From the NCBI RefSeq assembly GCF_023195755.1, contig NZ_CP096203.1, forward strand, positions 2,790,001 through 2,854,000: a DNA stretch of 64,000 nt, given 5' to 3'. Below, one piece after another: positions 44,473-54,069 of this stretch. This DNA is from Chryseobacterium nepalense. Lineage in GTDB: Bacteria > Bacteroidota > Bacteroidia > Flavobacteriales > Weeksellaceae. Position numbers and translations under genes: made by a program. The notes under the pieces are model-generated. The model saw only the letters and a list, made by a program, of their open reading frames with translations, was not told where the DNA came from and ran no database searches. Position 1 is the first letter of the stretch; every line of letters begins with the position of its first letter.

Positions 44473-45708
44473 TTAATATTGCATTTTTCTCAATTTTTTA
44501 TTGGTGGTTCCTACGACTAGTGCAATTAAAACAGTCATTGTTCCGCCGAACACCACAGAGCGTACAACTCCTAGCAATTTAGCCATCAGCCCACTTTCAA
44601 ATTGCCCCATTTCATTACTTGACATGATGAATATTGAATTCACACTAAGCACTCTTCCTCTTATATTATCCGGGGTTTTCAATTGTACAATGGTTCCTCT
44701 GATCACAACAGAGATGCCATCCAGCATTCCGCTCATCATTAAAAACAGAAAGGAAAGCCAGTATAATCGTGACAATCCGAAACCGATAATGCAAAGTCCG
44801 AACCCTGTAACCACCGCCAGCAGGATTTTACCCTGATTTTTTCGCAGCGGAACTACGGACAAAATGGTAATGATGCACATAGAACCAATGTCTGAAGCTG
44901 CATTCAGCAATCCGAATCCTTCAGCACCAACTTTAAGTATATCGGTAGCGTACACCGGTATCATGGCAACGGCACCACCAAAGAGTACGGCAAACATATC
45001 AAGACAAAGAGCACCAAGAATTTCTTTTGTTTTTAATATATAAGAAATTCCTTCTTTCATACTTTCTATAACGTTAATATTCTCTTTTTTGTATTCGGAA
45101 TGTTGTTTATTTAGCTGGAAAAAAAATAATGATGCCAAAAAGATGAGTGAAATAATTACAACAAGAGTCCATTTTACTCCAAAATAGCCAATGAGAAATC
45201 CGCCTGCTGCATGACCGCAAACAGAGGAAATGAGGAATGTTGCCTGATTTAAAGTAACCGCATTCGGGAGGTTGTCTTTTTTTACAATTTTAGGAATCAT
45301 AGAGGGGACGATAGGTCCTATGAAAGCTCTTGCAATACCGGTGAAAAAAATTACACCATAGATAAAATAAGTAATCTGATGTCCCGTAAAATGCATTTCT
45401 ACATTAAAAAAAGCGGGAATTAGCAGCAGTCCGATTAAAAAAATATAAGCATAATTGCAAATCAGTAATAATCTTTTCTTTTCGTTCATATCAATCACAT
45501 GGCCGGCATAGAGTGCACAGCTTACTGCCGGAATTACCTCTGAGAAACCGATGAGGCCTATTGAAAACGGATCTTTTGTTAATTGGTACACCCACCATCC
45601 CAATAAAGTGGCGAGCATTCTGAATGCTAGAACTATAAAAAATCTTCCCGTAAGAAGGTTTCTGAACTCGACATTTTTTAATGTCTGTAGCGGGGTCAAA
45701 GAAATCAT
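44473..45708 (-). CDS. MFS transporter, EntS-like
   Basis: The 411-residue protein has about 12 membrane helices and resembles the EntS/DHA3 exporter group: start FRNLLTGRFFIVLAFRMLATLLGWWVYQLTKDP, GFSEVIPAVSCALYAGHVID and a central DRM-like MNEKKRLLLICN. This group exports siderophores or drugs. No siderophore genes are nearby, so substrate is open. It is a single gene with a TATTTTTG box (45713-45720) directly before the start. Confidence 0.85.
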   Translation of the reverse strand: MISLTPLQTLKNVEFRNLLTGRFFIVLAFRMLATLLGWWVYQLTKDPFSIGLIGFSEVIPAVSCALYAGHVIDMNEKKRLLLICNYAYIFLIGLLLIPAFFNVEMHFTGHQITYFIYGVIFFTGIARAFIGPIVPSMIPKIVKKDNLPNAVTLNQATFLISSVCGHAAGGFLIGYFGVKWTLVVIISLIFLASLFFFQLNKQHSEYKKENINVIESMKEGISYILKTKEILGALCLDMFAVLFGGAVAMIPVYATDILKVGAEGFGLLNAASDIGSMCIITILSVVPLRKNQGKILLAVVTGFGLCIIGFGLSRLYWLSFLFLMMSGMLDGISVVIRGTIVQLKTPDNIRGRVLSVNSIFIMSSNEMGQFESGLMAKLLGVVRSVVFGGTMTVLIALVVGTTNKKLRKMQY

Positions 45709-45801
45709 TCCACAAAAATAGCCTCAAATATGGATTTAAGGCTATGTATATGGTAAATTTTTAAATGAAAAATTGAATGACTCCTAAAAGATAAAATCTA
45801 T

Positions 45802-46167
45802 TTAGTTGTCTGCACGTGATGCACTGATCACTAAGGCTGCAACGCCAGCGGCTCCGATGATTGAAGCTCCTATTACCGTTTTTGCTTTTCTGCTGTCTTT
45901 CACGGCAGCAACATTGGCCTTCGGTATTGTTACAACTGTACTGTCTTTTTTGCCGGCAGTCCCAATGATATTATCTCCATCTACATTACGGAATAATATT
46001 TTTTGATTTTCTGAACCGTCTCTCATCATTACAGTATACGTTCTTCCTGCCTCCAGATTGGAATAATCATTTTTAGCAGTATCCATACTATATTTTGTGG
46101 TTGCACAAGATGAAATTACAAATAACGACGTTAATAAAGATGATTTTAAAAGTACAGATGCTTTCAT
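45802..46167 (-). CDS. Small lipoprotein with C-terminal glycine-rich helix
   Basis: The 121-residue protein has a lipobox (VISS-C at residue 21), a short beta-rich segment (AGRTYTVMMRDGSENQKILFRNVDGDNIIGT) and a hydrophobic, small-residue-rich helix near the end (KTVIGASIIGAAGVAALVISASR). It therefore may be anchored by lipid and by a membrane helix. I do not recognise a family. A TAAATTTG box lies at 46185-46192, 17 bases before the start. Confidence 0.7.
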   Translation of the reverse strand: MKASVLLKSSLLTSLFVISSCATTKYSMDTAKNDYSNLEAGRTYTVMMRDGSENQKILFRNVDGDNIIGTAGKKDSTVVTIPKANVAAVKDSRKAKTVIGASIIGAAGVAALVISASRADN

Positions 46168-46236
46168 TATTATTTTTTAGTTTTCCAAATTTATAATTTT
46201 TTTCGAATATATGTTTCCGGAATTGAAAAAATGTGC

Positions 46237-47736
46237 TTAAAGTTTATATATTTTCAATAAATCTGCAATTTTTCTGTCATTGGCAAGTCGGGGGATTTTG
46301 TTTTGTCCGCCCAGTTTTCCCTGTGATTTTGCATATTCCTGAAAAGCGTTTTTCTTTAAAACCGTAATATAAAGTTTCTGAAGAATATTTCCTGAAATAA
46401 GATCATCATAATAAGTATTGCGTTTTCTAAGCTGATTGTCCAGTTCATCCCGGAACAGCTCAAGATTTTCAGGTTGTTTTTCAAATTCAATAAACCATTC
46501 ATGATAGGGAAGGCCATGTTCAGGATTCACCTGCGGGGCAAGATGGAATTCGGTAATCTGTGCAGGGCAATTCTCTATGGCTGCTTTCATTGCTTCCTCT
46601 ATTTCAAACGCAATAACGTGTTCGCCAAAGGCAGACGTAAAATGTTTCGTCCTGCCGCTTACCTGTATCCGGTGTGGATTTTTACCGGTAAATCTCACTA
46701 CATCGCCGATAGAATACGCCCATAATCCTGAATTCGTAGTTAAAATCAAAGCATAGTCTTTGTTAAGCTCAATATCTTTTAAAGTTAATCTTCTCGCATC
46801 AGGCTTGCCATATTCTTCCAAAGGAACAAATTCGTAGAATATTCCGTGGTTGGTTAAAAGCAACAGTCCTTCTTTTGTATGGTCATCCTGAAAGGCAAAA
46901 AAACCTTCAGATGCCGGAAATGTCTGTACGATATCTACCTTTCCTCCGAGAAGTTCTTCCATTTTGTCGCGATAAGGCTCATAATTTACGCCTCCTGTCA
47001 CAATCAGTTGAAGATTTGGGAATATCTGTTTGATTTTTTTGCTATGTCTTTCCACTAGCTTTTCAAAATACATAATCAGCCATGGCGGAATCCCGGAAAT
47101 GAGAGTCATATTTTCTTTCTCCGTTTCTTCTACAATCTTGTCAACCTTGGCCTCCCAGTCTTCCATGATATTGGTTTCCCAGCTCGGAAGCCTGTTTTTT
47201 TGAAGGTATTTGGGAATATGATGGGCTACAATTCCTGAAAGACGGCCGGTTTTAATCCCGAACACTTCTTCAAGTTCAGGACTCCCCTGAAGAAAGATCA
47301 TTTTGCCGTTTACAAAATCGGCATTGTTTTTTTTAGCAATGTAATGAAAAAGAGCGCTTTGGGCAGCTTTCACCTGAAATGGCATTCCTTCCTTGGAAAT
47401 AGGAATATACTTTGAGCCTGAAGTTGTTCCTGAAGTTTTTGCAAAATATTCCGGAACATCAGTCCAAAGGATGTTTGCCTGTCCTTTTTTTACCCTTTCA
47501 ATATAAGGTTTTAGGTCTTCGTAATCCGAAATTTTCACCTTATCCTGGAAATTTTTAACGGATCTGATGTTTTCAAAATCATGTTCTCTTCCGAAAAGCG
47601 TTTTTTTAGCAGTATCCACAAGGGAAAGTAATAATTTCTCCTGGTTTTGTTCAGCATTTTTTTTGAATTCTTCAGCTTTGCGCACATGTTTTTTTGCCCA
47701 AAGCAATGCGATATTTTTCTTAAGAAAGTTTATCAT
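46237..47736 (-). CDS. GH3-family acyl-acid amido synthetase-like protein
   Basis: The 499-residue protein matches the GH3 family: an ATP-binding AKTSGTTSGSKYIPISKEG, VTGGVNYEPYRDKMEELLG, VQTFPASEGFFAFQDD and VSGRTKHFTSAFGEHVIAFEIEEA. Plant GH3 enzymes adenylate a carboxylic acid and couple it to an amino acid. Bacterial homologues are common in Bacteroidota, but their substrates are unknown. All ATP-binding blocks are intact, so it is probably active. There is no partner gene next to it. A TAAATTTG box is at 47741-47748. Confidence 0.9.
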   Translation of the reverse strand: MINFLKKNIALLWAKKHVRKAEEFKKNAEQNQEKLLLSLVDTAKKTLFGREHDFENIRSVKNFQDKVKISDYEDLKPYIERVKKGQANILWTDVPEYFAKTSGTTSGSKYIPISKEGMPFQVKAAQSALFHYIAKKNNADFVNGKMIFLQGSPELEEVFGIKTGRLSGIVAHHIPKYLQKNRLPSWETNIMEDWEAKVDKIVEETEKENMTLISGIPPWLIMYFEKLVERHSKKIKQIFPNLQLIVTGGVNYEPYRDKMEELLGGKVDIVQTFPASEGFFAFQDDHTKEGLLLLTNHGIFYEFVPLEEYGKPDARRLTLKDIELNKDYALILTTNSGLWAYSIGDVVRFTGKNPHRIQVSGRTKHFTSAFGEHVIAFEIEEAMKAAIENCPAQITEFHLAPQVNPEHGLPYHEWFIEFEKQPENLELFRDELDNQLRKRNTYYDDLISGNILQKLYITVLKKNAFQEYAKSQGKLGGQNKIPRLANDRKIADLLKIYKL

Positions 47737-47792
47737 TCTTCAAATTTATAAATAACTGAAGAATCTTTGAAACTTTATGAGCAATATCCAAC

Positions 47793-47822
47793 AAAAAACC
47801 GATGAATGAGTGGTCATCGGTT
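47793..47822 (-). terminator. Terminator of the repeat-peptide gene
   Basis: AACCGATGA and TCATCGGTT enclose eight bases, with T residues following on the minus strand. Confidence 0.7.
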
Positions 47823-47862
47823 CTCGAAATTTGATTATGAAAATAACAACTATTGTTGAGTA

Positions 47863-48144
47863 TTACTTGTTTTCTTTGTACCTCTTATCCGGGGTACCGT
47901 CTTTTTTCATTTTTTTGTTTTCCTTATAACGTTTGTCCGGTGTTCCGTCCTTTTTCATTTTCGCAGCTGCCGGAGCTGCTTCAGCTTTGGCTGGTGTAGC
48001 CGTTGCTGCAGATTTGGCCGGCTTTGAAGCCTGTGCTGTTTTTGCTGGCTGGTGATTATTGGCGGCAGTTGCCGGAGCAGTTTGCTGAGCGGTTGCAAGG
48101 CCAAGTCCAAGTGCGATTGACATTGCGGATAAGAATTTTTTCAT
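47863..48144 (-). CDS. Small secreted Ala/Lys-rich protein with repeated MKKDGTPDKRYKENK
   Basis: The 93-residue protein has a signal peptide (about 1-19, ending LATAQ), a low-complexity Ala/Pro/Thr/Lys region (residues 20-62) and two tandem copies of the 15-residue unit MKKDGTPDKRYKENK separated by one Lys. The gene differs in 9 of 15 codons between copies, every change being synonymous. It resembles short proteins seen in Chryseobacterium. The repeat is strongly basic and would be exposed outside or in the periplasm. No function is known. Confidence 0.75.
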   Translation of the reverse strand: MKKFLSAMSIALGLGLATAQQTAPATAANNHQPAKTAQASKPAKSAATATPAKAEAAPAAAKMKKDGTPDKRYKENKKMKKDGTPDKRYKENK

Positions 48145-48287
48145 AAGAACTTTTTTTTCTTGTTTCTTGAATCAAAGGTATATAAAATTTTTACTGAAAA
48201 AACTCAATTTCAGAACCTTAACTAAAGTTTATCACAGCTTAAAAAAACATTAAACATCCTTTCAGAGAAGTCTTTTAGAATACAAAA

Positions 48288-48315
48288 CCTGCTTTCCTTA
48301 ATAAAGAAAAGCAGG
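48288..48315 (-). terminator. Terminator of the acidic lipoprotein gene
   Basis: CCTGCTTT and AAAGCAGG arms with a mismatched middle, followed by T residues on the minus strand. Confidence 0.6.
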
Positions 48316-48341
48316 CTCTAACATAATGTATGAAAAGTTGG

Positions 48342-48734
48342 TTATCGGGTACAGTTAGCCGTCCACGATTTTCCGTCCTTTAAATATAATATTTTTAGTT
48401 CATTATTATCAATTCTGATGTAAGATGTCGCTGTAGATCCTACCATTACCAGAGTATTATCGCCCTGTTGGTTAAATTCTACTCCGTTAAGATCAGGAAT
48501 TCCGTTTGAGAAAGCGAAGTTGTATTTGGTTCCGCTTGCAATTTTTGTTACGAATACACTCCCGTCATTCGAGCTGATGTTGTTGTCTCCATCTGTATAG
48601 CCTACGCTACCTCTGTAAGTTCCTGCAAAAAAATCATTGTTGGCAGGATCGTCGTCGTCGCTGCATGATGTAATTGTCGTGACTACAAAAAATAATAACA
48701 CGAACATTCCTAAAATTTTGATTGTTTTTTTCAT
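48342..48734 (-). CDS. Small lipoprotein with Asp-rich tether
   Basis: The start at 48734 (M-K-K-T-I-K-I-L) gives a proper lipoprotein signal with lipobox ITS-C near residue 24; the longer frame to 48803 does not. After Cys comes SDDDDPANND, a typical Bacteroidota lipoprotein export tether, then a beta-rich domain of about 100 residues (FFAGTYRGSVGYTDGDNN, TSYIRIDNNELKILYLKDGKSW). It is probably a surface lipoprotein. No family recognised. Confidence 0.72.
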   Translation of the reverse strand: MKKTIKILGMFVLLFFVVTTITSCSDDDDPANNDFFAGTYRGSVGYTDGDNNISSNDGSVFVTKIASGTKYNFAFSNGIPDLNGVEFNQQGDNTLVMVGSTATSYIRIDNNELKILYLKDGKSWTANCTR

Positions 48735-48972
48735 AATAATATTCTTTAATTTTGGTAGTCTTGAATTTCCAAACAATGTGCCATTTGGAAAATGATTGTT
48801 CATTTTAACTTTTTGTTTGAGATTTTAATAAAAAATTAAGATTTTTATCTTTAAACACTTTGTTTACGAAGAATTGGCGTGATTCTGGAATGGAAATTAA
48901 GTTGTATCTTTGTAAAGATCAAACGGTTTCGGAAAACTCCCGAAATCGCTTTTGTCGTTTATACCATTTTTT
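48735..48972. other. Divergent control region between the lipoprotein gene and mfd
   Basis: It contains TATCTTTG at 48905-48912, a likely -7 box for mfd, and a hairpin (48924-48948, arms CGGTTTCGG and CCGAAATCG) in the mfd leader. No further ORF is credible. Confidence 0.5.
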
Positions 48973-51900
48973 ATGCAATTAAAAACCATTAACGAAAAAT
49001 TCCTTCCGGATCTCCTTCAGAAGGAATTTGGGAAAGAAATTTTCATTCACCTGGAAAACCATCAACATATATCCGTAAAAGGCAGTGCAGGATCAGCCGT
49101 TTCTATAGTTGTGGCCGAACTTTTTCTCACCCGTAAAAAGACTGTTCTTTATATCGTTGATGATAAAGAAGACGCACTGTATGTCAATACGGAGATGGAA
49201 GACCTTCTGGGAAAAGATAAAGTGCTGTATTTTCCAGCAACTCATCTTGAGCCTTATCAGGTGGAGAAAACCCAAAATGCAAATCTTGTTTTAAGAACAG
49301 AAGCTATTAATAAAATTACATCGGGGAAATCTCCGAAAGTAATTGTGGCCTACGCTGGTGCGCTTTCGGAAAAGGTGCTTAAAAAGGAGGATTTTAAAGC
49401 CATTTCCCATCATATAAAAGTGGGCGATCAGCTTGATTTTGATTTTGTGGATGAACTTCTGAACCATTATAATTTCCAACAGACCGATTTTGTTTCTGAA
49501 CCGGGAGAGTTTTCTGTAAGAGGAGGGATTGTAGATGTTTTCTCTTTCTCTAATGAAAAGCCTTACCGTATTACTTTTTTCGGGAATGAAATTGAAGGCA
49601 TCAAAACGTTCGATATCGAAACACAGCTTTCTGTAGATAAGGTTGAGGATTTCCAGTTGGTTTCCAATATGAATTTTACGGTAACCGGAAGCCGGGTTTC
49701 TCTTCTTCAGCTCTTGCCAAAGGAAAGTATGGTGGTTTCCAAAAACGGGATTATCGGAATGCAGAAGCTTAAAACGTTCTATGAGAAAGCGTTGGAAAAA
49801 TATGATACTTTAAGTAAGGATATTGCCCACAGAGCGCCTCAGGAACTTTTTATCTCCGATCAGGAATTTTTATTCGATTACAAAAAATTTACCACGGTAG
49901 ATTTCGGAAGCGTTTCTATTGAAGGTCTTATTGATCTGGAGGAGATCAAAATAGATCAGATTCCACAGCCGTCGTTTCATAAAAATTTTGAACTGCTGAT
50001 AGAAGATCTTGAAGAAAAACAGAGTAACGGTTTTGATACCTGGATTTCATTTACGGGAGAAAAGCAGAAAGAAAGGCTTGAATCTATATTTGAAGAACTG
50101 GAGCATGAGCTTCCTTTTAAAAGTTTTAAATCTGAACTTCATGAAGGATTTGTAGATCATAACCATAAATTGCTTGTATATACAGATCATCAGATCTTCG
50201 ACCGATATCAGCGCTATAAGGCAAAAAATACATTTGCAAAATCGGAACAGCTTACCTTAAAAGATTTAATGTCTCTGAAAATAGGAGATTATATTGCCCA
50301 TATCGACCACGGAATCGGAAAGTTTATGGGGTTGGTAAAGGTAAATAATGACGGTAAAATTCAGGAATGTTTTAAACTTACCTATAAAAACGGGGATCTC
50401 TTGTATGTAAGCATTCATTCACTTCATAAAATTTCAAAATACAATGGTCCTGAAGGACGTGAAGTGGTTTTGAGTAAGCTCGGATCACCAACCTGGAAAT
50501 CTTTAAAACAGAAAACAAAAGCGAAAGTAAAACAAATTGCTTTTGATCTTATAAAACTCTATGCTCAAAGAAAGACAGCCAAAGGTTTTGCCTACACTCC
50601 GGATTCTTATCTGCAGAACGAGCTGGAAGCGAGCTTTATTTATGAAGATACTCCGGATCAGGAGAAAGCAACCATTGATGTGAAAAAAGATATGGAGGCA
50701 GATATGGTAATGGACAGGCTGGTTTGCGGGGATGTAGGTTTCGGGAAAACGGAGGTAGCGATCAGGGCTGCATTTAAAGCGGCAACAGATGGAAAGCAGG
50801 TTGCCGTATTGGTTCCTACCACAATTCTGGCTTTTCAGCATTACAGGAGTTTTAAAGAAAGACTTAAAGATTTTCCGGTAAATGTATCATATATCAACCG
50901 TTTCAGAACGGCCAAGCAAAAATCTGAAACTCTGGAAGCACTTAAAAACGGTAAGGTTGATATTGTTATCGGAACGCATCAGCTGGCGGGCAGTTCCGTG
51001 AAGTTTAAAGATCTGGGATTGCTGATTATCGATGAAGAACATAAATTCGGAGTTTCCGTAAAAGATAAATTAAAAACGCTTAAAAGCAATGTTGATACGC
51101 TCACGCTTACGGCTACACCTATTCCGAGAACATTACAGTTTTCATTAATGGCTGCAAGAGACCTTTCGGTAATCAAGACTCCACCGCCGAACAGACAACC
51201 TGTGGAAACACAATTGGTAGGCTTTAATGAAGAAATAATCCGGGATGCTGTTTCCTATGAGCTCCAGCGTGACGGCCAGGTATATTTTATCAACAACAGA
51301 GTTGAAAACCTGAAAGAAATTGCGGGATTAATACAGCGTCTGGTACCGGATGCAAAGGTTATTACGGGACATGGGCAGATGGAAGGGAAGCAGCTGGAGA
51401 AAAATGTCCTTGATTTTATGGAAGGAAAATATGATGTGCTGGTTTCTACGACGATTGTTGAAAGTGGAGTGGATGTTCCTAATGCCAATACTATTTTCAT
51501 TAATGATGCACAACGTTTCGGAATGGCAGATTTGCATCAGATGAGAGGGAGGGTAGGACGAAGCAACAGAAAAGCATTCTGTTATCTCATTACACCGCCT
51601 TATGATATGATGACCTCTGATGCCAGGAAAAGGCTGGAGGCCATCGAACAGTTTTCTGATTTGGGAAGTGGTTTCCAGATTGCTATGAAAGATCTTGAAA
51701 TCCGTGGTGCAGGAGATCTATTGGGAGCTGAACAAAGTGGATTTATTAATGAAATGGGATTTGAGACCTATCAGAAATTAATGCAGGAAGCACTGGAGGA
51801 GCTGAAAGATGACCAGGAATTTGAAAATTTATTTGAAAATGAGGAGGAAAGAAATAAGCTCTTTAAAACAACAAAAGATATTAATATTGATACGGATCTT

Positions 51901-52341
51901 GAGCTGATGCTGCCGGATTCGTATATCTCCAATACGGAAGAAAGATTATTACTCTACCAGAAGCTTGCTGATATTGATAACGAAAAAAACCTCGAGAAAT
52001 TTGAATCTGAATTGAAAGACCGTTTTGGAAATCTGCCCGAGGAAGCAAAGAATTTGCTTAAAAGTGTCAGTTTAAAATGGCTGGCATCGGAAATCGGATT
52101 TGAGAAAATTGTTATGAAGAACGGTGTATTTCTGGGGTATTTCCCGGGTAACCCACAGGATAAATTTTATCAGACAGACAAATTCAGACATATCATCAGT
52201 TATCTTACCCAAAACCCGGCAGAAGCACAGCTTAAAGAAAAAACCGGTAAAGAAGGCAACCAACTGATGATGCGGAAGGATAAAGTAAGGAATGTTGATG
52301 AGGTAAATTCTCTTTTAAAATCAATGCTTAAGGCAGGTTAA
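48973..52341 (+). CDS. mfd: Transcription-repair coupling factor Mfd
   Basis: The 1122-residue translocase removes RNA polymerase stalled at DNA damage and recruits UvrA. The start is at the ATG at 48973; an earlier TTG at 48952 is unlikely. It shows the UvrB-homology N-terminal part, the RNA-polymerase interaction domain (LKIGDYIAHIDHGIGKFMG), Walker A CGDVGFGKTEVAIRAA, the DEEH box (LLIIDEEHKFG), TATPIPRTLQFSLMAARDLS and QMRGRVGRSNRKAFCYL, then the C-terminal TRCF domain. Domain order and length are normal. Confidence 0.97.
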   Translation: MQLKTINEKFLPDLLQKEFGKEIFIHLENHQHISVKGSAGSAVSIVVAELFLTRKKTVLYIVDDKEDALYVNTEMEDLLGKDKVLYFPATHLEPYQVEKTQNANLVLRTEAINKITSGKSPKVIVAYAGALSEKVLKKEDFKAISHHIKVGDQLDFDFVDELLNHYNFQQTDFVSEPGEFSVRGGIVDVFSFSNEKPYRITFFGNEIEGIKTFDIETQLSVDKVEDFQLVSNMNFTVTGSRVSLLQLLPKESMVVSKNGIIGMQKLKTFYEKALEKYDTLSKDIAHRAPQELFISDQEFLFDYKKFTTVDFGSVSIEGLIDLEEIKIDQIPQPSFHKNFELLIEDLEEKQSNGFDTWISFTGEKQKERLESIFEELEHELPFKSFKSELHEGFVDHNHKLLVYTDHQIFDRYQRYKAKNTFAKSEQLTLKDLMSLKIGDYIAHIDHGIGKFMGLVKVNNDGKIQECFKLTYKNGDLLYVSIHSLHKISKYNGPEGREVVLSKLGSPTWKSLKQKTKAKVKQIAFDLIKLYAQRKTAKGFAYTPDSYLQNELEASFIYEDTPDQEKATIDVKKDMEADMVMDRLVCGDVGFGKTEVAIRAAFKAATDGKQVAVLVPTTILAFQHYRSFKERLKDFPVNVSYINRFRTAKQKSETLEALKNGKVDIVIGTHQLAGSSVKFKDLGLLIIDEEHKFGVSVKDKLKTLKSNVDTLTLTATPIPRTLQFSLMAARDLSVIKTPPPNRQPVETQLVGFNEEIIRDAVSYELQRDGQVYFINNRVENLKEIAGLIQRLVPDAKVITGHGQMEGKQLEKNVLDFMEGKYDVLVSTTIVESGVDVPNANTIFINDAQRFGMADLHQMRGRVGRSNRKAFCYLITPPYDMMTSDARKRLEAIEQFSDLGSGFQIAMKDLEIRGAGDLLGAEQSGFINEMGFETYQKLMQEALEELKDDQEFENLFENEEERNKLFKTTKDINIDTDLELMLPDSYISNTEERLLLYQKLADIDNEKNLEKFESELKDRFGNLPEEAKNLLKSVSLKWLASEIGFEKIVMKNGVFLGYFPGNPQDKFYQTDKFRHIISYLTQNPAEAQLKEKTGKEGNQLMMRKDKVRNVDEVNSLLKSMLKAG

Positions 52342-52416
52342 TTCTTTAATATCATATTTTAGACAGTTTGTTTTTTTATTTTTTTTAAAGTATATCAACT
52401 CGGTGTGAATTTTTTT

Positions 52417-52424
52417 TATATTTG
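52417..52424 (+). promoter_or_regulatory. -7 box for the LDVNG gene cluster
   Basis: TATATTTG ends five bases before the ATG at 52430, so the transcript would be leaderless or nearly so. Confidence 0.5.
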
Positions 52425-52429
52425 TATCC

Positions 52430-53245
52430 ATGAAAAAAAATAAACACAAATGTATAGCCGGGTTGTTTTTTTATGTGACGCTTAACGCACAGGTTGGAAT
52501 AAAAACACAAAATCCAAATGCTGTGCTGGATGTTAATGGAACAGCTTCCTTAAGGAAAGAACTCAGAGTTGGAGGCACTGCCAGTCAAGTGGGTAGCGCC
52601 GGGCTTAATGGCCAGGTTTTGGTTTCTCAGGGCGAGGGTCTGCCTCCAGTCTGGAAGTCTTTGAACGTGTCTTTTGTGGAAGAAGGACAGTATAAGTTAA
52701 TTAATTCATATTTGTCTACAGATCAGGTTGGTATAACAAGTCTTTCTGCCAATGTTGCTGCTGATGGAATATATCAAAGCAATATAGGAGATGATATTAC
52801 AGATATTACTAAAGGAAAATGGGTAAAAATTACAGGTCTGGAAAACAACTTTGTCATTAAAAACAGTAAAAATAAGCTGAATTACCAATTTCAGACAGGC
52901 GTTGAAATGAAAGCGCCGGCTGCAACAACTTCGCAAAATATTACTTTTACATGTGCTGTTTTCAGAAACGGAAAGCTTGTAGCAGTAAGACCCGATAAAA
53001 TTTCTTCCAATAATAATAGCACCAAGCAAGGGCTTCAGGATTATATTTTCACACTTAATTACACGGAACAGAATATTCCTGCAGGTAATCAGAAAATAGA
53101 AATAGCCTGTCGTAAGATAGATTCTTCCAGTCTGACTACTGAATTCACAATAGGTAGGAATATTTCTAATAGCAATACAATTTCCAATGCATTTACTTTA
53201 GAATCTGTATTTAAATTAGATATCATTGAATTTGTAACTTACTAA
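52430..53245 (+). CDS. Secreted protein of the QVGIxTxxPxxxLDVNG family, copy 1
   Basis: The 271-residue protein has a short signal peptide (ending LNAQ, about residue 21), an N-terminal QVGIKTQNPNAVLDVNG motif, a linker with GLNGQVLVSQGEGLPPVWKSL, and a C-terminal beta-rich domain of about 170 residues (VEMKAPAA, FTCAVFRNGKLVAV, GNQKIEIACRKI). The N-terminal motif occurs in many flavobacterial secreted proteins and resembles trimeric fibre starts. No T9SS tail is present. It is followed after 8 bp by a paralogue, in an apparent three-gene operon. Confidence 0.78.
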   Translation: MKKNKHKCIAGLFFYVTLNAQVGIKTQNPNAVLDVNGTASLRKELRVGGTASQVGSAGLNGQVLVSQGEGLPPVWKSLNVSFVEEGQYKLINSYLSTDQVGITSLSANVAADGIYQSNIGDDITDITKGKWVKITGLENNFVIKNSKNKLNYQFQTGVEMKAPAATTSQNITFTCAVFRNGKLVAVRPDKISSNNNSTKQGLQDYIFTLNYTEQNIPAGNQKIEIACRKIDSSSLTTEFTIGRNISNSNTISNAFTLESVFKLDIIEFVTY

Positions 53246-53253
53246 ATATAATT

Positions 53254-54066
53254 ATGAAAAAACTATTAATAATCTTGTTATCAGTAACCCAAATTTATCT
53301 TTGTGCTCAGGTGGGGATCAATACAAGATCTCCCAAATCTGTTCTTGATGTAAACGGAGATGTGAATCTAAGAGGAAAATTATCTGTATTGAATACCACC
53401 AATAACCAGATCACTACCGGGATCAATGATCAGGTACTTGTTTCTCAGGGTGAAGGGTATCCTCCCATCTGGAAAACTTTACGTATTCCTGACTATGAAC
53501 AGAATAAGTTTTATCTCATTTTCAGCAGCTCATTTTCAGACAGGACAGGCGTAAAATTCACCTCTTCGGAAGAATCTTCCAATGCTGCAACAATATCGAC
53601 TACCTTTGTAAAAAATGTAAACATCAGTACATTAAACTTGTTCAGAAAAATTTCATCATTATCTCAGCCGTTTACTTTATATAGTGCTACAAGCAAAATG
53701 TATTTTCAGTTTGAAACTGTGGTGCAGGCAGATTTCCCTTCCAATGGCAATCCGGATATCTCCATAGATTATGCATGCGGAATTTTTGTTGATGATAAAC
53801 TGGTCAATTTAAGACAAAGAAATATTAAGGCAAGCTCCGGAACCAATACATTTATCACTCACAATCAGATAGGTATCTCAGAAAATCTTTCAAAAGGTAA
53901 TCATACGGTAAGCGTAGCCTGTGCTAGATTAAAATCATATAATTCTACGGCAACACTTGGTATAGGAATTAATGTAGCCTCCAATATTGACAGCTTTATT
54001 GCCCAGTCATCCCTTAAAGTGGACGCTTATGAAGTTCCTGAAGTATTTAACCCAGTAACAAACTAA
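53254..54066 (+). CDS. Secreted protein of the QVGIxTxxPxxxLDVNG family, copy 2
   Basis: The 270-residue paralogue has a signal peptide (ending LCAQ), QVGINTRSPKSVLDVNG, the shared linker INDQVLVSQGEGYPPIWKTL, and a C-terminal domain with YACGIFVDDKLVNLRQ and SKGNHTVSVACARLK. It lies 8 bp after copy 1 and 3 bp before copy 3. The linker GQ/DQVLVSQGEG-PP-WK is almost identical in copies 1 and 2, but copy 3 has a shorter form. No function known. Confidence 0.78.
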   Translation: MKKLLIILLSVTQIYLCAQVGINTRSPKSVLDVNGDVNLRGKLSVLNTTNNQITTGINDQVLVSQGEGYPPIWKTLRIPDYEQNKFYLIFSSSFSDRTGVKFTSSEESSNAATISTTFVKNVNISTLNLFRKISSLSQPFTLYSATSKMYFQFETVVQADFPSNGNPDISIDYACGIFVDDKLVNLRQRNIKASSGTNTFITHNQIGISENLSKGNHTVSVACARLKSYNSTATLGIGINVASNIDSFIAQSSLKVDAYEVPEVFNPVTN

Positions 54067-54069
54067 ATC

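Noticed and set aside
48952..48972. Earlier TTG start for mfd.
   Set aside because: The seven added residues are not part of the family, and an ATG follows at once.
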